This document shows, in pieces, positions 1 to 6,631 of a stretch of 23,264 nt of DNA. The DNA is taken from NCBI RefSeq assembly GCF_000718005.1, contig NZ_JODV01000031.1, one strand, 5' to 3'. The notes under the pieces are model-generated. The model was not told the DNA's origin. It worked only from the letters and a program-made list of their open reading frames with translations, and made no database searches. The stretch's first letter is position 1. Every line of letters begins with the position of its first letter. Source of the stretch: Actinoalloteichus_B caeruleus. Lineage in GTDB: Bacteria > Actinomycetota > Actinomycetes > Mycobacteriales > Pseudonocardiaceae. The position numbers and the translations under genes are program-made.

Positions 1-647
1 TGGGCATCACCAGACCGATGCTGGAGACCACCAGGAACAGGGCCGGGAGGACACCGGCGAGGCCGAGCACGTCGGTGGTGACGACCACCAGCAGCGCGAC
101 CGCTCCGAACAGGGCCGAGCAGAGCCCGGTGATCAGCAGTTTGCGCTGGTCGAACCGGCTGACCAGCAGCCCGTTGACCTGACCGACGATCACGATGCCG
201 ATGGAGTTCAGGCCGAACAGCAGGCCGAAGGTCTGGGGGGAGACCCCGTAGATGTCCTGGAGCACGAACGGCGACGCCGAGATGTAGCACAGCAGGACGA
301 CGCCGTAGCCGGCGAGGACGACGAAGACGCCCTGCCAGGAGGTGATCAGCAGCAACTGGCTGCCGATGAGGGGCGCGAGCACGGGGGCCGCGCCGGTGAC
401 CAGCATCAGCATCGAGAAGAACTTGGCGGCGGCGACCCCGGAGTACCGGTCGCGGACGATGGCTCTGGCGATGACCAGGCTGGCGGCTCCGGACAGGCCC
501 TGGACGAAGCGGGAAGGGCTCGCCAACCCGCTCCGATGCCTGGTCTTGTCGGGGTTGGCGTTCCACGCTGGGTGCGCGGTCCGCCTCGGACGGCACGGCG
601 GGCTGACGCTGGTCCGCAGCGAGCCCATTGCGTGCTGAATTCACCAT
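1..647 (-). pseudogene. Truncated, frameshifted Bcr/CflA-type MFS drug transporter (runs off left edge)
   Basis: Read on the minus strand from about 511 down to position 2, one frame gives a membrane protein with Bcr/CflA hallmarks: RFVQGLSGAASLVIARA, then AAKFFSMLMLVTGAAPVLAPLIGSQ, then SWQGVFV. It still reads GLVMP where the window ends. In intact family members the RFVQG segment lies near residue 100, after three membrane helices. Here those helices are absent. A plausible original start (ATG at 647, preceded by GGGAGG) lies in a different frame and encodes only a hydrophilic leader, MVNSARNGLAADQRQPAV. In the transporter frame there is a stop just upstream of 632, and the next ATG (about 632) has no ribosome binding site. 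I infer an internal deletion of roughly 80-100 codons that also shifted the frame, somewhere near 512-560. The remaining part could only be expressed as a helix-deficient fragment. The transporter family is clear; the pseudogene reading is an inference. Confidence 0.62.
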
Positions 648-820
648 TCCTCCCTGTGATCCGGGCCCGTGAACGGCGGCGCCAGGCGGCGCCGGTTGAC
701 CCGGCAGACAGTTTCATTAGACAACCTTCAGCGAACGTCCGACCACCGCGATTTCATCTCGGATGTGAGCCAGCTCATCCTCCCCGTGGTCGCGGGCTGG
801 TCGTCGCCCACCTCTCCCGC

Positions 821-846
821 GATCGCATACTTATTGCATACAATGC
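821..846 (+). promoter_or_regulatory. Operator site A and probable -10 box upstream of tcuA
   Basis: GATC-GCATAC-TTATT-GCATAC-AATGCG: two direct GCATAC halves 11 bp apart (825-830 and 836-841). The second lies inside a near-palindrome, ATTGCATACAAT (833-844), of the kind bound by GntR/FCD regulators. TACAAT at 839-844 is a good -10 hexamer and would start transcription near 851, giving a leader of about 74 nt. No clear -35 is visible. The same element recurs upstream of two other promoters of the locus (4336-4358 and 11241-11263). Overlap with the -10 suggests repression; binding by the local GntR protein is inferred. Confidence 0.6.
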
Positions 847-924
847 GTGCGACTCCAGGTCCCTGGTGAACCCAGGTCGCATGGAATCAGACGCTTGTCA
901 GACCGGAGAGTGAGGAGACAGCCG

Positions 925-2472
925 ATGCGGTCCACCCCAGTCAGTGGTTCCACCGCCATCCCGGCACCAGACGCGGCCGAGCGGGTCGACGTCGTCGTCG
1001 TGGGCGGCGGCAACGCCGCGTTCTCCGCCGCCCACGCGGCCCGCGAGCGCGGTGCCAGCGTGTTGTTGCTGGAGAAGGGCGCGCGGGAGGCGGCCGGCGG
1101 CAACTCCTACTACACGGCGGGAGCCTTCCGCTTCGCCCACGGCGGCGGGCGTGCCCTGGCCCCGATCCTCGACGAGGGCAGCGTCGAGCGGCTGCCCAGG
1201 ACCGAGCTGCCCGCCTACTCCGCCGACGACTTCGCCTCGGACATGGCGCGGGTGACGGAGGGCCGCAACGACCCGGTCCTGACCCGCACCCTCGTCGACC
1301 ACAGCGCCGACACCGTCGACTGGCTGACCGGGAAGGGCCTCCGCTGGCAGCTGCTGTACGAGCGCCAGACCTACGTCGAGGACGGCCGGTGGGTCTTCTT
1401 CGGCGGGCTCGCCGTCGGCACGGTCGACGGGGGCAAGGGCCTGATCGCCCAGCACACCGCCGCCGCCGAGAGCGCGGGCGTGGAGATCCGCTACGAAGCC
1501 GAGGTCCGCGAGCTGGTGCGGGGGGACGACGGAGCCGTCCGTGGCGTGGTCTACCAGGACGGATCCGGTGCCCACCACGAGGTCGCGGCCGGGTCCGTGG
1601 TGTTGGCGGCGGGTGGCTTCGAGGCGAACCCGGACCTGCGGGAACGGCACCTCGGGCCGGGGTGGTCGCGGGCGTTGGTCCGGGGCAACCCGCTCAACAC
1701 CGGCGAGGTGCTGGAGATGGCGTTGGCCGCCGGCGCCGCGCCGCACGGCGACTGGGGCTCCTGCCACAGCGTGCAGTGGGACGCCGGCGCCTCGCCCGAC
1801 GGTGGTAACCGGGAGCTGACCAACCAGCTGACCCGGCAGAGCTACCCGGTGGGCATCGTGGTCAACCGGGACGGGCGGCGCTTCATCGACGAGGGCGCGG
1901 ACTACCGCAACTTCACCTACGCCAAGTACGGGCGCGAGGTGCTCGCCCAGCCGGAGGGCGTCGCCTACCAGCTCTTCGACGCCAAGACCCGGCCGATCCT
2001 GCGGACCCTGGAGTACGACAGCGAGCCCATCACGAGCGCGGTGGCGGACAGCCTGGAGGAACTGGCCGACAAGCTCGGCGTCGACCGCGACGGCCTGATG
2101 GGCACCGTGCGGGAGTTCAACGAGTCGATCGTCGACGTGGAGTTCACCCCCGCCGTCAAGGACGGTCGCGCCGCGCGGGTGGACCCGCCCAAGTCGAACT
2201 GGGCGCAGGCGTTGGACACCGCGCCGTTCTACGGCTACCCGGTCGCCTGCGGGATCACCTTCACCTTCGGCGGCGTGCGCGTGCACCACGAGACCGCCCA
2301 GGTGCTGACGGCGGCCGGCGAGGGCATCGGTGGCCTCTACGCCGCGGGGGAGCTCGTCGGCGGGCTGTTCTCCGGCAACTACCCGGGCGGTTCCGGCCTG
2401 ACCGCGGGCGCGGTCTTCGGTCGGTTGGCCGGGTACGCGGCGGCCGAGGAGAGCGCCCAGCTCCGCGCCTGA
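925..2472 (+). CDS. tcuA: FAD-dependent dehydrogenase, tricarballylate dehydrogenase (TcuA) type
   Basis: A 515-residue flavoprotein of the fumarate reductase/succinate dehydrogenase flavoprotein superfamily. The N-terminal Rossmann motif VVGGGNAAFSAA (about residues 25-36) binds the FAD ADP moiety. GGNSYYTAG (58-66) follows, as in TcuA, and a C-terminal FAD segment GLYAAGELVGGLFSGNYPGG lies at 470-489. In Salmonella, TcuA oxidises tricarballylate to cis-aconitate, with TcuB re-oxidising the flavin; no tcuB is visible here. ATG 925 is chosen because GAGGAG (912-917) precedes it by 7 nt. The in-frame ATG at 847 lies at the presumed transcription start beside operator A and has no binding site. 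The neighbours are PrpF isomerases, a beta-decarboxylating dehydrogenase and a tricarboxylate transporter, which support a di- or tricarboxylate substrate. The family is confident. Tricarballylate itself is unproven; a substituted analogue would fit as well. Confidence 0.82.
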   Translation: MRSTPVSGSTAIPAPDAAERVDVVVVGGGNAAFSAAHAARERGASVLLLEKGAREAAGGNSYYTAGAFRFAHGGGRALAPILDEGSVERLPRTELPAYSADDFASDMARVTEGRNDPVLTRTLVDHSADTVDWLTGKGLRWQLLYERQTYVEDGRWVFFGGLAVGTVDGGKGLIAQHTAAAESAGVEIRYEAEVRELVRGDDGAVRGVVYQDGSGAHHEVAAGSVVLAAGGFEANPDLRERHLGPGWSRALVRGNPLNTGEVLEMALAAGAAPHGDWGSCHSVQWDAGASPDGGNRELTNQLTRQSYPVGIVVNRDGRRFIDEGADYRNFTYAKYGREVLAQPEGVAYQLFDAKTRPILRTLEYDSEPITSAVADSLEELADKLGVDRDGLMGTVREFNESIVDVEFTPAVKDGRAARVDPPKSNWAQALDTAPFYGYPVACGITFTFGGVRVHHETAQVLTAAGEGIGGLYAAGELVGGLFSGNYPGGSGLTAGAVFGRLAGYAAAEESAQLRA

Positions 2473-2483
2473 GGGGCGGCACG

Positions 2484-2519
2484 GTCCCGGCCGGTGGGAG
2501 CAGCGCCCCCGGCCGGGAC
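2484..2519 (+). terminator. Hairpin after tcuA
   Basis: GTCCCGGCCGG (2484-2494) pairs perfectly with CCGGCCGGGAC (2509-2519) around a 14-nt loop, 12 nt past the tcuA stop. There is no U-tract, which is common for actinobacterial terminators. Confidence 0.6.
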
Positions 2520-2999
2520 GGAGCCCGGGAGGCTCCCCCGCCGGGAGAGGTACCCAGCTCGGCGGGGCCGCGCGGTCCTCTCGTGAACCGCTTCCCCCGC
2601 CGGCACCCGCCCCCGGGCCCTTCCCGTGGACCGGTCTCGTCGTGCCTCCAGTGCTGCCGTGGGTGTGGGGTGCTGGTGGGGCTGCCCGCCGGCAGTCGAC
2701 GCGCCGCCGGGTGGTGGTGCGGTCAGCGGGTGGCGGGGGTCCCCCGGTTCGGGGGCCGGGGCGCGGAGGCCGTCGCGGACCCGCGATCGGCGCGGATCGT
2801 CGGCGCCTTCCGAGGGGCGGCCGCGCGTCCCCCGGGTGGTGGGGCGCCCGAGGGCGCTCGCCCGTGGCTGGTCGAGTGGCCAGCGGGTCGGTCCGTCGAC
2901 AGGTCGGGTGGGAACCGCCCGGGGCGCGCGGGCGGTCCCGAGGACGCGCCGCCCCACCGCCACTGCCCTTCGTGGCGGGGCGGCGCCGCCGTTCCGGGT
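2520..2999. other. Non-coding convergent interval between tcuA and prpF1, with additional hairpins
   Basis: No convincing gene is seen between tcuA and prpF1; the open frames here read as Pro/Arg/Gly-rich low-complexity protein. Besides the hairpins at each end, two more stems stand out. ACCGCCC/GGGCGGT is at 2914-2936. At 2948-2984, GCCGCCCC and GCCAC pair with GTGGC and GGGGCGGC, with a 3-nt bulge. They may be extra bidirectional terminators or the remains of a lost gene. Confidence 0.4.
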
Positions 3000-3031
3000 G
3001 CCGGCCCCCGGAGGAGGCCCCGGGGGCCGGC
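3000..3031 (-). terminator. Hairpin after prpF1
   Basis: GCCGGCCCCCGG (3000-3011) and CCGGGGGCCGGC (3020-3031) form a perfect 12-bp stem with an 8-nt loop, 30 nt beyond the prpF1 stop on the minus strand. No U-tract is present. Confidence 0.6.
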
Positions 3032-3061
3032 GGAGATCGGGGAGGGCCCACCCGGCCAGGG

Positions 3062-4189
3062 TCAGCCGAGGGCCGCCGACGTGGGGACGTCCAGGGTCGC
3101 CGTGGCGAGCCGGCGGGCGTTCCGCAGCACGAACACGGTGTCCAGCTCGCCGTCCTCGCTGCTGGTCCACAGCGGGAGGACGCCGGAGGGCGTGCTCAGG
3201 CGCAGCGGGTCGCGGTGCCGCGCGCTCTCCGGGACGACGGTCCCCGGCGTCGCGGCCGCGGCGGCGACAGCGACGCTGACCGTCACCGCCAGCGCCGGGT
3301 GGGTCCGCCCCATCGACAACATGCGCGCGGAGACGTCCGCCTCGTCGGCGCGGACCGCCTCCCCGGACAGCGTGCGCTGGTCGGTGCTCGGGGCCAGCCA
3401 GGCGAGTTTGGGGATGGCCCTGGACACCTCGGCGGCACGGGCCCGGTCGGGGGCGATGCCCATGAGTTCGGAGGCGTGCGCCCTGGCCTGGTCCAACACC
3501 CGGAGCAGGTCGGTGTCCCCGTCCACTCGCGCGGGGAGTTCGGTGCCGTCGAGACCCAGGTCGGGGCCCCACAGCAGGGCCGAGGGGTTGCCGGCGTCGA
3601 CCAGCGTCGCCCGGACCGGGCCCCGCTCGGTGTCGAGGTGGTCGACCGCGCGCCCGGTCGGGAGCAGACGACCCGTGACGGCCCCCTGCGGTCGGACGAA
3701 GCCCATCCGGATACCGGGGCCGGGGAAGGGCACACCGTCGATGCGCACCTCGCCCTCGTTGGTGGGGTGCCCGCCGGGGGTGGGCACGTCCTGGGCGATC
3801 AGCTTGCCGGTGTTGGTGTTGAGCACCATGACCCTGGTGAGGTCGCCGGTCGGGGCGACCCACCCCTGCTGGACGGCGTAGAGGCCGACGACGGTGGCGC
3901 AGTTCCCGCAGTTGTTGCTCCAGTCCACCTTCGCCTCGGCGATACCAATCTGCGCGAACGTGTATTCAACGTGCACTCCATCGCGCTGGGATGGGGCCAG
4001 CAGGGCCGCCTTGCTCGTGGTGGAGGTGGCGCCGCCGACCCCGTCCACCTGGCGCAGGTCGGGACTGCCGTACGCGCGGAGGAGCAGCCCGTCCCGGTCG
4101 TCGGTCAGGCCGTCGAGTTCCCGCAGGTCGAAGGTCCAGCACTTGCTGGTACCCCCGCGCATCAGCACCGCTGGTACCGCAATCGACAT
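3062..4189 (-). CDS. PrpF-family isomerase (aconitate/methylaconitate/oxalomesaconate type), copy 1
   Basis: A 375-residue protein of the PrpF family, which moves or isomerises double bonds in unsaturated di- and tricarboxylates (2-methylaconitate cis-trans isomerase, 4-oxalomesaconate tautomerase, aconitate delta-isomerases). The family landmarks are present: MRGGTSKC (residues 10-17), GGATSTTSK ending in Lys60, and NNCGN with Cys94. The Lys and Cys correspond to the active-site residues described for PrpF. ATG 4189 is preceded by CGGGAGG with good spacing. It is divergent from the dehydrogenase at 4353 across a 163-nt region that holds operator B, so both are probably co-regulated. It differs from the second PrpF copy (10081-11208) in the first motif (GGTSKC against GGTSRG), so the two are unlikely to be redundant. 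Substrate unknown; an unsaturated acid made by the TcuA-like enzyme is the natural guess. Confidence 0.85.
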   Translation of the reverse strand: MSIAVPAVLMRGGTSKCWTFDLRELDGLTDDRDGLLLRAYGSPDLRQVDGVGGATSTTSKAALLAPSQRDGVHVEYTFAQIGIAEAKVDWSNNCGNCATVVGLYAVQQGWVAPTGDLTRVMVLNTNTGKLIAQDVPTPGGHPTNEGEVRIDGVPFPGPGIRMGFVRPQGAVTGRLLPTGRAVDHLDTERGPVRATLVDAGNPSALLWGPDLGLDGTELPARVDGDTDLLRVLDQARAHASELMGIAPDRARAAEVSRAIPKLAWLAPSTDQRTLSGEAVRADEADVSARMLSMGRTHPALAVTVSVAVAAAAATPGTVVPESARHRDPLRLSTPSGVLPLWTSSEDGELDTVFVLRNARRLATATLDVPTSAALG

Positions 4190-4335
4190 GCTGCCTCCCG
4201 CCGTCTCGCAGGTTGGTCCGATTCGTGACCAGGCGCCTCCGCCGGCCGGGAGGGGTCGTCCCCTGGCGGCTGGGGCGGGGTTCTCGCGCCAACCTCAACC
4301 CCGGTCGTCGCGACGCTGGCCCTCAGTGGGGCGAG

Positions 4336-4358
4336 TATTGCATACTCATTGAATGCAA
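4336..4358. promoter_or_regulatory. Operator site B between prpF1 and the dehydrogenase gene
   Basis: TATT-GCATAC-TCATT-GAATGC-AA. The GCATAC half (4340-4345) and GAATGC (4351-4356) are 11 bp apart, as in sites A and C. TTGCAT (4338-4343) and ATGCAA (4353-4358) also form an inverted repeat. CATACT (4341-4346) can act as a -10 for the plus strand and would place the transcription start at about 4352-4353, on the start codon of the dehydrogenase. A bound regulator would cover promoter and start codon. Confidence 0.6.
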
Positions 4359-5441
4359 AGTAGGGACGAGGTTGCGCGGACGCTGACGATCGGCGTGATC
4401 GAGGGCGACGGGATCGGACCCGAACTGGTGGCCTCCGCCGTCGAGGTGCTCGACGCCGCCGTGGCCGGAGTCGGCCACCGGCTGGAGCTGGTCCGCGAGG
4501 ACGGCGGCGCCGACACCTACCGGCGCACCGGGGAGGCGCTGGCCCCCGGGGTCCTCGACCGGGCGCGGGGGTACGACGGGTTGCTCAAGGGACCCGTGGG
4601 CCTGCCCGACGTGCGGCGCCCCGACGGCACGGAGGCCGGGCTGTTGGGCGGCCTGCTGCGGGGCGGCCTGGACACCTACGCCAACGTGCGGCCCATGCGC
4701 CTGCTGCCGGGCGTCGCCACGCCGACCAGGTACGCGCCGGGGGACATCGACTACGTCATCGTCCGGGAGAACACCGAGGGCCTCTACCTGTCCCGGGGTG
4801 TCGGGGTGCGCAACGACCGCGCCGCCGTCGACCAGCTGATGATGACCCGGCACGGCGTCGAACGGGTCGTCCGCCACGCCTTCGACCTGGCCCGCACCCG
4901 GCGGGGTGCGCCAGCCGACGGTGTGAGCCGCGTGACCTGCGTCGACAAGAGCAACGTGCTGCGCAGCTTCGCGTTCTTCCGGGAGATCTTCCAGGAGGTC
5001 GCCGCCGACTACCCGGACGTCGAGCACGACTTCCGGTACGCCGACGCCGCCGCCCACGACCTGGTGGCGAGCCCGGGGCACTTCGACGTGCTGGTCATGG
5101 AGAACTTCCTCGGCGACATCCTCAGCGACCTGGGAGCGGCCACCGTCGGGGGACTCGGGATGTGCCCCTCGGCCAACGTCGGGGCGGATGCCGCCTACTT
5201 CGAGCCGATCCACGGCAGCGCGCCCAGCCTGGCCGGCCGCGACCTCGCCAACCCGGTCTCCCAGGTCCTGGCCGGCGCGCTGCTGCTCGACCACGCGGGC
5301 CTGCCGGCCGCCGGGGACGCGGTGCGGGCCGCCGTGCACGGCGCCTTCGCCGACGGTGCGGTGCGGCTCGCCGAGGGGCGACCGGAGGGCGGGACCCGCG
5401 CGGTGACCGCCGCCGTGGTCGAGCGCCTGGCGGCCGGGTGA
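4353..5441 (+). CDS. Isopropylmalate/isocitrate/tartrate-type beta-decarboxylating dehydrogenase
   Basis: A 362-residue member of the NAD(P)-dependent beta-decarboxylating dehydrogenases, which oxidise and decarboxylate malate-type hydroxyacids. Visible: GVIEGDGIGPE (14-24), substrate arginines R103, R113 and R138 (in RENTEGLY), Tyr145, Lys199 (DKSNVLRSF), Asp231, and metal-binding Asp255 and Asp259 (NFLGDILSDL). The coenzyme loop reads EPIHGSAPSLAG (284-295). Ser292 stands where NAD-dependent isopropylmalate dehydrogenases have the Asp that holds the adenine ribose, so coenzyme choice is uncertain. ATG 4353 overlaps operator B and has no ribosome binding site. A -10-like CATACT 6 nt upstream suggests a leaderless message. 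The regulator gene follows 103 nt downstream. Genuine LeuB is unlikely in this setting; an isocitrate-like or alkylmalate-like substrate is inferred. Confidence 0.82.
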   Translation: MQSRDEVARTLTIGVIEGDGIGPELVASAVEVLDAAVAGVGHRLELVREDGGADTYRRTGEALAPGVLDRARGYDGLLKGPVGLPDVRRPDGTEAGLLGGLLRGGLDTYANVRPMRLLPGVATPTRYAPGDIDYVIVRENTEGLYLSRGVGVRNDRAAVDQLMMTRHGVERVVRHAFDLARTRRGAPADGVSRVTCVDKSNVLRSFAFFREIFQEVAADYPDVEHDFRYADAAAHDLVASPGHFDVLVMENFLGDILSDLGAATVGGLGMCPSANVGADAAYFEPIHGSAPSLAGRDLANPVSQVLAGALLLDHAGLPAAGDAVRAAVHGAFADGAVRLAEGRPEGGTRAVTAAVVERLAAG

Positions 5442-5532
5442 CCGCTCCACCGCTGGCCGGCCGGGGGGTCGCCGGCGGGAGAACCAGGTTTCGCTCTGGC
5501 CACCACCATGGGACTTCACCCCGTCCGCGAAG

Positions 5533-5547
5533 TAACGTTCTGTTGTG
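5533..5547 (+). promoter_or_regulatory. Possible -10 and leaderless start of the GntR gene
   Basis: TAACGT (5533-5538) lies 6 nt before GTG 5545, and no Shine-Dalgarno sequence is visible. This is the layout of a leaderless transcript. No GCATAC operator element was seen in the 103-nt interval, so autoregulation through that motif is not supported. Confidence 0.3.
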
Positions 5548-6324
5548 GCCTCAGAAAGTAACCGCAGCCGTCCGCCCTCCAAGCGTGGCTCCGGTAGCCC
5601 CGGCTCGCCGGCCTCGGCCGTGACGGGACCGGCCCACGACTCGCCGGTGGCCGCCCTGCCGCGCTACCTCGACGGCAAGCCGACCTGGGGACGGACGACC
5701 GACGCCGTGTCGGACGCGCTGCGGGAGGCGATCCTCGACGGTGCGTTGCCCCCGTCCACGTGGCTGCGCGAGGACGAGATCGCCGCCGCGCTCCAGGTGA
5801 GCCGAACACCCGTCAGGGAGGCGTTGCGCAGGCTGTCCGACGAGGGCCTGACGGTGAAGACGGCCCACCAGGGCACCGTCGTCGCGCCGATGTCCCTGGA
5901 GGACATCCTCGCGCTCTACGTCATCCGGGAGAACCTCGAGGGGCTCGCCGCGCGGCTGGCCGCGCTGAGGCCCACCCCGGAGTTGATCGGCAGGCTGGAC
6001 GCGGTCCAGGCGGAGATGGCCAAGGCCGCCAAGCGGCCCAACGTCGAGCGGCTCGCCAAGCAGAACATCGAGTTCCACCGGCTCATCAGGGAGGCGGCGG
6101 GCAACCACTACCTGGACCGCTTCCTGGCCCAGGCCGAACAGGCGGTGCGCCGCCTCCCGCCGACGACCTTCGCCCGTCCTGGCCGTCCGGCCTCCGCCAT
6201 CGAGGAGCACGACGCGATCGTGCGGGCCATCCAGCAGGGTGACCCGGACGCCGCCGAGGCCGCCGCCAAGCAGCACATGCGCAGCGCCAGGGAGATCCGG
6301 CTGGCCGTGCTGCTCAACACCTGA
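5545..6324 (+). CDS. GntR-family (FadR/FCD subfamily) transcriptional regulator
   Basis: A 259-residue regulator. After a low-complexity Ser/Pro-rich leader (1-45) comes a GntR winged helix: AVSDALREAILDGALPPSTW (54-73), then DEIAAALQVSRTPVREALRR (77-96). An all-helical FCD ligand domain follows. The histidines typical of its metal site appear as IEFH (His178), EEH (His222) and KQH (His244). The usual Asp of the D-x-x-[FL]-H motif is Asn174 here, so metal binding may be altered. Such proteins sense carboxylic acids and normally repress transport and catabolic genes. It sits inside the tricarboxylate locus, 103 nt after the dehydrogenase, and is the obvious candidate to bind the three GCATAC-type operators. 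GTG 5545 is the longest start; a later start before the winged helix cannot be excluded. Confidence 0.88.
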   Translation: MASESNRSRPPSKRGSGSPGSPASAVTGPAHDSPVAALPRYLDGKPTWGRTTDAVSDALREAILDGALPPSTWLREDEIAAALQVSRTPVREALRRLSDEGLTVKTAHQGTVVAPMSLEDILALYVIRENLEGLAARLAALRPTPELIGRLDAVQAEMAKAAKRPNVERLAKQNIEFHRLIREAAGNHYLDRFLAQAEQAVRRLPPTTFARPGRPASAIEEHDAIVRAIQQGDPDAAEAAAKQHMRSAREIRLAVLLNT

Positions 6325-6342
6325 GGCGGTTCGCGCCGCCTC
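6323..6342 (+). terminator. Hairpin overlapping the GntR stop codon
   Basis: GAGGCGG (6323-6329) and CCGCCTC (6336-6342) form a perfect 7-bp stem with a 6-nt loop and overlap the TGA stop. The following convergent interval to 6631 (about 290 nt) shows no gene. Confidence 0.45.
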
Positions 6343-6589
6343 CCTCCCGCGCTGCCGTGCGGGGCTTGGCCGGTGCCGCGCCCCCGCCCCCCGGGAACCC
6401 GCTTCGGGGCAGCAGGTGCCCTTGGAGGCCCGCCCCGACCCGGCGAGCGCGGTCCCGCCCCGAGGGCCCCGCGTCGCCTCGTGCCCCGGTCCGCCGCGTG
6501 CGCGCGCCGGGAGCGTGAGCACGTCGTCCCCCTTCGCTGTCGTGGGCTGGCCTCCCCGCCTCCCGAGTGGTCCACGGCGGAGACGCCGA

Positions 6590-6621
6590 GGCGGCGGGCC
6601 GGCGCGTACCGACCCGCCGCC
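6590..6621 (-). terminator. Hairpin after the tctAB fusion gene
   Basis: GGCGGCGGG (6590-6598) and CCCGCCGCC (6613-6621) form a perfect 9-bp stem with a 14-nt loop, 10 nt beyond the stop of the permease gene on the minus strand. No U-tract. Confidence 0.5.
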
Positions 6622-6631
6622 CAGGACGGTG

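Noticed and set aside
847..924. Upstream ATG 847 as the tcuA start
   Set aside because: It sits at the predicted transcription start next to operator A, lacks a ribosome binding site, and adds 26 residues without family similarity; ATG 925 has GAGGAG at 7 nt.
898..3051. 717-residue minus-strand open frame antisense to tcuA
   Set aside because: It is a shadow frame of GC-rich DNA. The translation is Pro/Arg/Gly/Val/His-rich without family motifs, while the plus strand encodes a clear flavoprotein.
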